Below are positions 1 through 5,982 of a stretch of 64,000 nucleotides of DNA, piece after piece; within the stretch, counting starts at the first letter, position 1; every line of letters begins with the position of its first letter. The position numbers were made by a program, and so were the translations under genes. Source of the DNA: Acinetobacter calcoaceticus DSM 30006 = CIP 81.8 (GTDB lineage: Bacteria > Pseudomonadota > Gammaproteobacteria > Pseudomonadales > Moraxellaceae); NCBI RefSeq assembly GCF_000368965.1, contig NZ_KB849780.1, forward strand, positions 2,108,145 to 2,172,144, in the 5' to 3' direction. The notes beneath the pieces are model-generated. The model had not been told where the DNA came from and made no database searches. It worked only from the letters and a program-made list of their open reading frames with translations.

Positions 1-928
1 GTATAGCACCATCAGTATTACCAAAGGTTTCATTCATAGCTTGGTTTCCATCGAGTATTTTATTGTGTGTATTTACACCAAACCCAATTTCCCAAAGAAT
101 TCTATATCTGGAATCTACATTAAACATACTATTTAACATATCTAGAGCATTCGGACATTTGCCAGTTGGATCACTAAGCGCAGTGATAACTCCATTTTCA
201 ACAGTAGCAATAATAGGATTATGTTTAATTTCTATAAGTTGATCAAATATTCTTTTTTGATCTTCTCGTAAGAAGCTAACAGTACCATTATGTAAAATGG
301 GAACCCCATGTAATGCAATTGTTCCGTTAAAATCTAAACGTAAAGTTTCATCAAAATCTTGAATTCTCAAAGGTAAGACACTAATTTCTCCTGCAGGAGC
401 TAACTGTTGTTCCCCATAACCTAAATGACCAGCTTGTTCACTCCATAGATAGCTTTCATCTAAGTGATTAAATTTCGCTAATGTATTGTTCACTGGATCT
501 ACAAAGTTTAAAAAATCTGAATCTTCACCAATACCAAAAAATCTATCAGCAAACTCTTGCTGGCTATCTGGATCAGTATTTTCAATTATTTCCATAAAAT
601 GTTTTATGGCATTTATATCTGTTGGAGTTGAATTGCATGCCATAGCAATTAACTTTCTTTTATTTCCAATATGTTTTTGATCAGGTGATTGAAAAAAAAC
701 ATCAGGGGAAATAACTAATACATGAGAATTCTCAGGTATTACATTTTCCAATAAATTTTCAAATTTATCATTAGGTTTATATAAAATAATCTTACTTTCA
801 ATATAGTTAGAATCATCAGTAATTTTAATTTTATCTTCCAAAGATTCATTAGTTACTATACAAAAATAATCATTATTTGGGTTGTTAAAAGTTTTAATAA
901 AATTTGGACGAATACTAATAACTTCCAT
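1..928 (-). CDS. M29/NicX-like metalloenzyme of a small-peptide cluster, 3' end beyond the window
   Basis: The frame is open from an ATG at 928 to the window edge, giving 309 visible residues. The start at 928 has AAGGA about 8 nt upstream; an ATG two codons earlier (934) sits too close to it. Two motifs recall the thermophilic aminopeptidase (M29) / dihydroxypyridine dioxygenase NicX superfamily: APAGE near residues 177-181, and EIGFGVN near 280-286 followed by GNQAMNETFGN. In that family these regions contribute metal ligands. The gene lies downstream of four identical 16-codon mini-genes on the same strand, with only a hairpin between, so it probably acts on those peptides (trimming or modification). 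Substrate and reaction are inferred; the C-terminus cannot be seen. Confidence 0.6.
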   Translation of the reverse strand, partial: MEVISIRPNFIKTFNNPNNDYFCIVTNESLEDKIKITDDSNYIESKIILYKPNDKFENLLENVIPENSHVLVISPDVFFQSPDQKHIGNKRKLIAMACNSTPTDINAIKHFMEIIENTDPDSQQEFADRFFGIGEDSDFLNFVDPVNNTLAKFNHLDESYLWSEQAGHLGYGEQQLAPAGEISVLPLRIQDFDETLRLDFNGTIALHGVPILHNGTVSFLREDQKRIFDQLIEIKHNPIIATVENGVITALSDPTGKCPNALDMLNSMFNVDSRYRILWEIGFGVNTHNKILDGNQAMNETFGNTDGAI

Positions 929-965
929 GACCATATTCCTTTAAATTATTATTTTCATTAATTTT

Positions 966-1005
966 AAAAAATAGTATGTCTATGGATATAGACATACTAT
1001 TTTTA
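966..1005 (-). terminator. hairpin terminator/attenuator between peptide genes and enzyme gene
   Basis: A perfect 17-bp inverted repeat (arm core ATAGTATGTCTAT, 4-nt loop) is followed, in the leftward reading direction, by a T-rich tract. It lies after the last peptide gene and before the enzyme gene, where partial termination would yield far more peptide mRNA than enzyme mRNA, as in many precursor-peptide operons. The attenuator role is inferred. Confidence 0.75.
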
Positions 1006-1019
1006 TCGAGGATACTAAA

Positions 1020-1070
1020 TTAACCTAACAAAGTGCCTAGGTATTCAGCATTTTTTTTACGATTTTTCAT
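1020..1070 (-). CDS. 16-residue peptide, copy 4 in transcription order (closest to enzyme gene)
   Basis: ATG at 1070 and TAA at 1020 encode MKNRKKNAEYLGTLLG. AAAGGAAA lies upstream at normal spacing. The basic N-terminal half (KNRKK) and small/hydrophobic C-terminal half (YLGTLLG) resemble a leader-core division, but no modification motif is recognised. It is too short for standard gene callers. The function is unknown: RiPP precursor or secreted signal peptide are the main options. Confidence 0.75.
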   Translation of the reverse strand: MKNRKKNAEYLGTLLG

Positions 1071-1119
1071 GATGAAATTTCCTTTTTTTAAATTAATAGT
1101 TTTTGTTTCGGTTACTAAA

Positions 1120-1170
1120 TTAACCTAACAAAGTGCCTAGATATTCAGCATTTTTCTTACGATTTTTCAT
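1120..1170 (-). CDS. 16-residue peptide, copy 3 in transcription order
   Basis: It encodes the same peptide as its neighbours, MKNRKKNAEYLGTLLG. Compared with the copy at 1020-1070 it uses AAG for AAA at Lys5 and TAT for TAC at Tyr10, both silent. An AAGGAAGTACCATC-type leader precedes the ATG, with about 8 nt between the AGGA core and the start. Confidence 0.75.
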   Translation of the reverse strand: MKNRKKNAEYLGTLLG

Positions 1171-1218
1171 GATGGTACTTCCTTTTTTAAGATTAATAGT
1201 TTTGTTTCGGTTACTAAA

Positions 1219-1269
1219 TTAACCTAGCAAAGTGCCTAGATATTCAGCATTTTTTTTACGATTTTTCAT
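1219..1269 (-). CDS. 16-residue peptide, copy 2 in transcription order
   Basis: Identical peptide MKNRKKNAEYLGTLLG. It uses CTA instead of TTA for the last leucine and TAT for Tyr10, again silent. The ribosome-binding site AAGGAAG is conserved. Confidence 0.75.
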   Translation of the reverse strand: MKNRKKNAEYLGTLLG

Positions 1270-1317
1270 GATGGTACTTCCTTTTTAAGATTGATAGTTT
1301 TTGTTTCGGTTACTAAA

Positions 1318-1368
1318 TTAACCTAGCAAAGTGCCTAGGTATTCAGCATTTTTTTTACGATTTTTCAT
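1318..1368 (-). CDS. 16-residue peptide, copy 1 in transcription order (promoter-proximal)
   Basis: Identical peptide MKNRKKNAEYLGTLLG, with CTA for the last leucine and TAC for Tyr10. AAAAGGAAG lies upstream. This first copy follows the promoter at 1426-1454 with an untranslated leader of about 50 nt. Confidence 0.75.
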   Translation of the reverse strand: MKNRKKNAEYLGTLLG

Positions 1369-1404
1369 GATGATACTTCCTTTTATAAATAGTTAAATAC
1401 AGAT

Positions 1405-1422
1405 ATACAGACAAATCTGTAT
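1405..1422. promoter_or_regulatory. operator-like palindrome at the peptide operon start site
   Basis: A perfect inverted repeat, ATACAGA and TCTGTAT separated by CAAA, overlaps the expected transcription start of the leftward peptide operon. Its position just downstream of the -10 box suits a repressor operator. No regulator gene is visible in the window. Confidence 0.5.
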
Positions 1423-1425
1423 AGT

Positions 1426-1454
1426 TTTATATCCTTTAAAATTCTTGTTTTCAA
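1426..1454 (-). promoter_or_regulatory. sigma70 promoter of the peptide operon
   Basis: Read leftwards: -35 TTGAAA (1454-1449), a 17-nt spacer, -10 TATAAA (1431-1426). Spacing is ideal and both boxes are near consensus. Confidence 0.7.
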
Positions 1455-1765
1455 GAAAAGAAATATAATGTTACATATTAATATATATAATTATGTTTTA
1501 TTTTTAAATAAACCATTGTTCTAGCAGGTTTTAATTATTTTTTAAATTAAAGAGTATGTCTGAAACATAGTGAATAAATATTTTTCAATAAATACTTTAG
1601 ATATTTTTAATAATAATCAAGAATATGAGATTATTCACAAAATCATGTTTTATGCTAACAAATTCACCATATACAGAGATTTATTAAGAAACAATTTAAA
1701 TAAAAATTAATTATTAATAATCGATAATTAAAATAAATTTAAATAGTTAGTTCATTCAAAATTTT
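1455..1765. other. AT-rich intergenic stretch, no gene seen
   Basis: This separates the peptide-operon promoter from the end of cas2-3. It is very AT-rich with stop codons in all frames. No clear terminator hairpin for cas2-3 and no convincing ORF was found. Confidence 0.6.
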
Positions 1766-4700
1766 TCATTTCTCCATAACACCAAAGCCATAATCATAGG
1801 ACCAAGTAGGCACTTCATCTCTATTGTAAGGTGTTAAAGATATACGGCAGCCTTGCTCATTAGCAATTTGGTACTCATAACAGTAATCTTTCATTTGTTG
1901 TAGCGTGAGTGCTAACCATGCTTGTGGTTTAGCAGGAATTTCGTCGAACTTCACTTGGTCCCACACCAGACCATATTTTGGATATTTTAAAGTTTTAGTC
2001 GCTTTTTCATCAAAACCATAAACTTGTTTTTTAACAATCAAGCTCTCAGCCCACTCAAACATATAGGTTTCTTGATAATTATGTTCTCGTAAAGACGTTA
2101 TATTATAAATATTTTCTGTCATGATACTTGCATCTACATCCGACCGAGAAAATAACTGCTCCCCTTGATCATTAAAATAATTTTGGCAAAAACTTCCTAT
2201 TTGTTGATCATCAAGTTTTGCAAATAAACAATTTACTTGATCAAAACGCAAACGGGCATTAATGACTAATTGAGATTGATGGTCCCACGGCAAAAGCTCG
2301 CTTAAATCTTGGGATGAATAAGTTGATGTTACAGATGAACCATATCCTTCATAGCCAGGGTATACAAATACAGGTCTGCGCTGTTTACTTTGTTGCTTAA
2401 GTTTTTCAATATCGCGTCGTTCACAATAACGATAATTCCACTGTGGAATCATAATATTGGGTTGCTGTACTTTTTCTAATCGATGACGATTAACACGACC
2501 CGCTGTTTGTACAATTGACTGCACATTTGATGCATCAATGATAGCCCAATCAAAATCATGATCTCGCCCGACTTCTTCCACAGGCGTTGCAATCACAATA
2601 AATGGAATATTTAAAGAATTAGATTTTTGAATGAGTTCAATAATTTCATCATCTTGTTCGATCTGCTCATTACCAGTTTTTCTTTTTTTACCATCTTTAT
2701 GACGTGTTAAAAGCTGATCTAAACGTTGCTCTTTATAAAATCTTGAAATAAGCCAGTCATTCGCATGATAACAAGCTACTTTTACCTCAGGTAAATGATC
2801 TGATAAAAATTGGGCAAGTCGAATTGCATGTTTAATATTGGCAACCCGTATAAGCCCCAAAGAAATTTTCTTTTCAGTCTTTTTAAAATTCCATGCATGC
2901 TCTTGATGAAGTTGGTTAACTGCTTCTAATACTGACTGTTTCCATGATAAAACCGTAGTTTCAGGTAATGAAAGCAGTTGAGCCAGTCGATGAGTAGGCT
3001 TAGAGAGCAAGTGAACTTGTAAATTATCTAAATGCTTTTGGTAGTTTGTATTAAATTCTGATTTTTGATTTGTTCGTTCTAACCAGACTTGTGGTTTAAG
3101 TTCATTATCAATAATCGCAACGATTGATTTTTTCTCTGTACCATAAAGGGCTGCCCGCATCTGCATACCCGACTCAAAAGCCCGATGAATTGTTTTGGCA
3201 ACTGTAAGTGATAAGGTTGCTGACGAACAAATAACGTTCCGACCATACAGCGCAGCTAACTGAACTAAGCGCAGCACTGCAATTAGTGCTTTAGATTCAT
3301 AGCCATCAACTTCATCTAAAATTAAGTCGCTACTCATAATTCTGAGTAATGCCTTAACGTGATGTCCTTGTCGATGCGGTTCACCTGCTGCAATCAAATA
3401 ATCAATGGTTGAAACTAATAATGGCGAAGCCAGAATGGTAGTTTCTTTTTGATCTAAAACTTTGCGTCCATTTTTTTCAGCCGTAAATAATGGATGTAAC
3501 CATTCAGGTAAATCACAGTCCTCACCCCAAGCATCAAAAATAGGTTCTGGATGATTTTCATCTTCATCAACAAACTCAATTTTCTCTTTACTTTGATCGA
3601 ATAAAGTCTGAGTAACAGTATCACCAATAATCACGGCGATTTCATCTTCCGATAGATTCATCGACGTTTTAAGTGCATGCCCAGTCTGCAAGGTTAAAGA
3701 ACGCAAATTAAGCGCAATCGCCATTCTTGGGTCATCTGGTCGTAAAGTACACGCAGCTCGCAAATTCATGCGTGTTTTACCGCTTCCTGTCCCTGCAATA
3801 TTGAATACCAATGCTGGTATTTCAGGGTGCTTCTGTATATTTTTTTGCAACGCATTTGCTGCGATATTTTGCCATTGGAAACGCGGGTGAGTTGTTGGCT
3901 GACAGATGTATTCAACTGTTTGCTCAGATAATCCTGATAAACTCAAATCAGTCATCATTTGAACTGCGATTCGTGAAGCCCGATCACCCACTTGGTGTAA
4001 ATGCCATTCTAGTGGCTGATCTTGTAATTTTGCTTTCTTGTCTTGGCCGATATTTTTAAGCTTTGTATTTGCAAATAACGATACATTTTCAGGCTTTTGC
4101 AAAGAATATTGCTGGGCCGAGACAATATGATCGGCATGAATCAGAGCTGCTCGTGAATGCAATGCTAAGGCTTTCCAGTATAAAAGCTGGTCTGTTTTTT
4201 GTTTTGGTATTAATGCAGTTAAACGTTGCATACGTTTTTGATGGCTTTTAAAAATAGAGTCTGGCAAATCACCTGCACTGGTTATTTGCTCATGACTTGG
4301 AACCAATGTCCGGACATGATTTTCATAGTGAGGTAAGGCTAATGGATCATTTTTTAAAGCTTCTTCAACTCCTAATAAGCCATGATGCGTAACAACCAAA
4401 TAATCGACTGCTTCTAATTCATTTTGGATTCCCTGTTCTATTTCTTGTCGATCACCTAAACTAAATTTATCTAAACCTTTACCTAAATTCCTCCATGCAA
4501 GCTGCCAGTCCCATCCATTTCTTCTGAGTTGTTGTAATAGTTTTAAAGACAGCCATTCATGTCTAATGTCATCTCTAATTTTTTGCCCTGCCATTTCTGG
4601 ACTTAATTTGCTCTGAAAATGTTGTGAGGCCTTACCAATATCATGCATGTCTCCTGCCGCCCCAGCCAACAAGCTACTTACTTTGACCCATTCATCTAGC

Positions 4701-5002
4701 ATCAGTAACTTTTGCTGTTTCCTAGTTGATGCAACTGGATATGCACCGTCGTTCGCAAATTTATGTTTTGCTCCCACAACCCATGCTAGCTTCATTCTTC
4801 GCACACCAAAATTAATGTAAGCGGCTACCGCAGTTTGTCGAGTGGCTACTTTTTTTAATGCGCTACGTATTTCTTTTAAACCTTCCATTGTCATTGGTGC
4901 TTGCCAAGACGAATGTCCTGTACGAATAGCATAGCTATCCAAGATTGCTCTTGTTTTCTTTAACGCTCTTTTTTCACAAGCCGAGATGAAAATGACATGC
5001 AT
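1766..5002 (-). CDS. cas3f: Cas2-Cas3 fusion nuclease-helicase, type I-F
   Basis: A 1078-residue protein, the usual length for type I-F Cas2/3. The N-terminal ~95 residues are a Cas2-like domain (MHVIFISACEKR start). The HD nuclease motif is H120-D121 in GDMHDIGKAS. The SF2 helicase follows: Walker A GTGSGKTR near 404-411, DEVD near 562, SAT in ICSSATLS near 592, and a motif VI-like TAGRVNRHR. In this subtype Cas3 is recruited by the Csy surveillance complex to unwind and degrade target DNA, and its Cas2 part pairs with Cas1 for spacer acquisition. It is transcribed away from the other cas genes, with the mini-CRISPR region in between. The ATG at 5002 lacks a good Shine-Dalgarno sequence. Confidence 0.95.
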   Translation of the reverse strand: MHVIFISACEKRALKKTRAILDSYAIRTGHSSWQAPMTMEGLKEIRSALKKVATRQTAVAAYINFGVRRMKLAWVVGAKHKFANDGAYPVASTRKQQKLLMLDEWVKVSSLLAGAAGDMHDIGKASQHFQSKLSPEMAGQKIRDDIRHEWLSLKLLQQLRRNGWDWQLAWRNLGKGLDKFSLGDRQEIEQGIQNELEAVDYLVVTHHGLLGVEEALKNDPLALPHYENHVRTLVPSHEQITSAGDLPDSIFKSHQKRMQRLTALIPKQKTDQLLYWKALALHSRAALIHADHIVSAQQYSLQKPENVSLFANTKLKNIGQDKKAKLQDQPLEWHLHQVGDRASRIAVQMMTDLSLSGLSEQTVEYICQPTTHPRFQWQNIAANALQKNIQKHPEIPALVFNIAGTGSGKTRMNLRAACTLRPDDPRMAIALNLRSLTLQTGHALKTSMNLSEDEIAVIIGDTVTQTLFDQSKEKIEFVDEDENHPEPIFDAWGEDCDLPEWLHPLFTAEKNGRKVLDQKETTILASPLLVSTIDYLIAAGEPHRQGHHVKALLRIMSSDLILDEVDGYESKALIAVLRLVQLAALYGRNVICSSATLSLTVAKTIHRAFESGMQMRAALYGTEKKSIVAIIDNELKPQVWLERTNQKSEFNTNYQKHLDNLQVHLLSKPTHRLAQLLSLPETTVLSWKQSVLEAVNQLHQEHAWNFKKTEKKISLGLIRVANIKHAIRLAQFLSDHLPEVKVACYHANDWLISRFYKEQRLDQLLTRHKDGKKRKTGNEQIEQDDEIIELIQKSNSLNIPFIVIATPVEEVGRDHDFDWAIIDASNVQSIVQTAGRVNRHRLEKVQQPNIMIPQWNYRYCERRDIEKLKQQSKQRRPVFVYPGYEGYGSSVTSTYSSQDLSELLPWDHQSQLVINARLRFDQVNCLFAKLDDQQIGSFCQNYFNDQGEQLFSRSDVDASIMTENIYNITSLREHNYQETYMFEWAESLIVKKQVYGFDEKATKTLKYPKYGLVWDQVKFDEIPAKPQAWLALTLQQMKDYCYEYQIANEQGCRISLTPYNRDEVPTWSYDYGFGVMEK

Positions 5003-5084
5003 AGTTTATTGTTAAATTTTAAATATAGTAAAAATATAATCTTTTGTTTTAAAAAGAGAAAGTTTTAATAAAAAGATATAATCT

Positions 5085-5112
5085 TAGAGCGACAGCTTAT
5101 GTCGTTTTGAAA
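5085..5112 (+). repeat. solitary type I-F repeat-like hairpin
   Basis: It has type I-F repeat geometry: stem arms CGACA and TGTCG at repeat positions 6-10 and 16-20, a 5-nt loop GCTTA, and an 8-nt 3' handle TTTTGAAA. A TATAAT box lies at 5077-5082. As in both hairpins of the mini-array at 5184-5271, the closing pair is C-G and the loop is GCnTA. No second repeat is seen 60 nt downstream. It could be a degenerate guide RNA, a repeat mimic, or chance. Confidence 0.4.
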
Positions 5113-5145
5113 GTATATTTTAGCTTATTTGTACTTAACAAATAG

Positions 5146-5176
5146 TTGCAAGTAATTGTAGCTATTTCTGTATAAT
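5146..5176 (+). promoter_or_regulatory. promoter of the mini-CRISPR RNA
   Basis: A perfect -10 TATAAT (5171-5176) ends 7 nt before the first mini-repeat, so transcription should begin at about the first base of the repeat. A weak -35, TTGCAA (5146-5151), has a long 19-nt spacer. No leader separates promoter and repeat, unlike the main array. Confidence 0.6.
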
Positions 5177-5183
5177 AGCCTTT

Positions 5184-5271
5184 GTTCACTACTGCGTAAG
5201 TAGTTGAGAAATTAATCTATAGATGCTGTTTCTTTTAATGAATTTTTGCCATTGCTTAAATGGATTTAGTC
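5184..5271 (+). CRISPR. cryptic mini-CRISPR (creA-like): repeat, 32-nt spacer, degenerate repeat
   Basis: Repeat 1 (5184-5211) starts GTTCA, has stem CTACT/AGTAG, loop GCGTA and handle TTGAGAAA, which is canonical I-F layout. The 32-nt spacer is 5212-5243. Repeat 2 (5244-5271) has lost most sequence identity (about 13 of 28) but keeps a perfect 5-bp stem, CCATT/AATGG, with loop GCTTA. Its loop lies exactly 60 nt after the first loop, so a Cas6f hairpin is preserved by covariation. The spacer matches the site at 5314-5345 next to a CC PAM. Processing by Cas6f would give one crRNA-like guide. The role, repression of the downstream promoter through the Csy complex, is inferred by analogy with CreA RNAs. 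Confidence 0.75.
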
Positions 5272-5311
5272 TGAATAATAAAAAAATTATGTTTGTATTA
5301 TAAAATTCAAC

Positions 5312-5345
5312 CCTTAATATATAGATGCTATTTCTTTAGAAAACT
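5312..5345 (+). promoter_or_regulatory. predicted crRNA target (CC PAM plus protospacer) of the mini-CRISPR
   Basis: CC at 5312-5313 is followed by a protospacer matching spacer positions 1-5, 7-16 and 18-24. Mismatches fall at position 6 (a base flipped out in type I complexes), at position 17, and in most positions from 25 on. PAM plus seed pairing without PAM-distal pairing is what allows Cascade binding without Cas3 cleavage. The site ends 13 nt before the -35 box at 5359 and overlaps nothing coding. Confidence 0.7.
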
Positions 5346-5358
5346 AAAAATTTCAGAC

Positions 5359-5387
5359 TTGACATAATGATTTAATCCATTAATACT
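5359..5387 (+). promoter_or_regulatory. sigma70 promoter of the 29-codon/72-codon transcript
   Basis: -35 TTGACA (5359-5364, consensus), a 17-nt spacer, -10 AATACT (5382-5387). The transcript would begin near 5394. A second possible -10, TATTAT at 5297-5302, lies upstream of the crRNA target and would start directly inside it. Confidence 0.6.
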
Positions 5388-5412
5388 TAGATCAAGAAAT
5401 AGGCATAAAAAA

Positions 5413-5448
5413 AGCAGATACTTAGCCGTCGAAAACTTCATATCTGCT
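5413..5448 (+). promoter_or_regulatory. leader hairpin in the 5' untranslated region
   Basis: Arms AGCAGATA and TATCTGCT (8 bp) enclose a 20-nt loop, about 20 nt after the predicted start site and 45 nt before the 29-codon ORF. No U-tract follows, so it is more likely an mRNA-stabilising or regulatory structure than a terminator. Confidence 0.5.
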
Positions 5449-5493
5449 CTTGTCCATTTCCACAGAGTTCAATTACTACGGAGGACTGTCTAA

Positions 5494-5583
5494 ATGATAG
5501 CACAACATTTCAAATTTTTGTCTCATTCTGCTATACAGCGAGGCGTAGATCTACCTTCAATCATTACGATTTGTGAGGAGTAA
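5494..5583 (+). CDS. 29-residue small protein or leader peptide, possible toxin
   Basis: ATG at 5494 with a strong GGAGG 10 nt upstream; 29 codons then TAA. It begins Met-Ile with the rare AUA codon. The middle (HSAIQRGVDL) faintly resembles the His/Arg-Gly pattern of small DUF4258 proteins, cut short. The last codons GAG GAG TAA form the Shine-Dalgarno of the next gene, so the two are probably translationally coupled. As the first ORF under a promoter apparently controlled by the mini-CRISPR, it is a candidate for the CRISPR-repressed toxin. In known CreT toxins the effect comes from rare codons trapping a tRNA. A pure leader-peptide role is the alternative. Confidence 0.5.
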   Translation: MIAQHFKFLSHSAIQRGVDLPSIITICEE

Positions 5584-5588
5584 AATCT

Positions 5589-5807
5589 ATGTCTAAATTC
5601 ATTATCAATCAAAATGTTCAAGTAAATGGCGATTATGAAGTTCACAACCTAACAACAGGTTGCTCATTCATGCCATATCCTCAAAATAGAGTAGATTTAG
5701 GTGAACATTTGAATTGCTTTAGCGCAGTTTTGGCAGCAAGAAGAAGATGGCCTAACGCTCGAATCAACGGATGTTATTACTGCTGTAATGCATGTCATAC
5801 CAGCTAG
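5589..5807 (+). CDS. small Cys-rich conserved protein of unknown function
   Basis: 72 residues with GAGGAG 8 nt before the ATG. The pattern NGDYEVH near 13-19, TGCSFMPYPQNR near 23-34, and a C-terminal GCYYCCNACHTS recalls a small protein family seen in many bacteria whose function I do not know. The cysteines and histidines (Cys24, Cys43 and the C-terminal cluster) suggest a small zinc site. It shares a transcript with the 29-codon ORF and ends before a hairpin at 5818. It lies inside the cas locus, between cas2-3 and cas8f, in a position usual for CRISPR-linked guardian or accessory genes. Any link to CRISPR function is inferred from position and the upstream crRNA target. Confidence 0.7.
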   Translation: MSKFIINQNVQVNGDYEVHNLTTGCSFMPYPQNRVDLGEHLNCFSAVLAARRRWPNARINGCYYCCNACHTS

Positions 5808-5817
5808 AACTCTATTT

Positions 5818-5848
5818 AAAGCCGATATTTATGAATAATGTCGGCTTT
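5818..5848 (+). terminator. terminator after the 72-residue gene
   Basis: Arms AAAGCCGA and TCGGCTTT with a 15-nt loop begin 11 nt after the stop. The following T-run is short (TTTACTT), so termination may be partial. Confidence 0.55.
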
Positions 5849-5881
5849 ACTTAAATTAATTACCAGTCACTTTAATGTTCA

Positions 5882-5916
5882 AAACACTTGGCGACAATTT
5901 ATGACGCTAAGTGTTT
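5882..5916. promoter_or_regulatory. long inverted repeat upstream of cas8f
   Basis: Twelve-base arms AAACACTTGGCG (5882-5893) and CGCTAAGTGTTT (5905-5916) pair with one G-T and an 11-nt loop. It lies 66 bp before the cas8f start. It could be a terminator for upstream transcription or a regulator site for the cas operon. Confidence 0.45.
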
Positions 5917-5982
5917 CTTCAACACTTTCATTTTTCAAATAATATGTTAAAAATTGGCTAGATAACAAAAACGGGGAAGATA

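Larger units (their letters stand above)
1012..1385 (-). repeat. four tandem ~100-bp units, each holding one 16-codon gene
   Basis: Units repeat every 99-100 bp. Each contains an AAGGAA-type ribosome-binding site, a 51-bp ORF and a short linker. Differences inside the ORFs are all synonymous, while linkers differ by small substitutions and T-run length changes. That pattern indicates gene amplification with selection on the encoded peptide. Confidence 0.9.

Noticed and set aside
486..680. 64-codon plus-strand frame
   Set aside because: Lies inside the M29-like gene on the other strand and has no ribosome-binding site.
5113..5144. Match of the putative R0 spacer to the pilT upstream region (CC then GTATATT at 33422-33430) and to the cas8f promoter
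   Set aside because: Only 7 seed bases match at pilT before diverging, and the cas8f similarity is AT-rich without PAM. Both are expected by chance.
5521..5583. Assignment of the 29-codon ORF to DUF4258
   Set aside because: The His and Arg-Gly pattern is too short and incomplete to support the family; recorded only as a faint resemblance.
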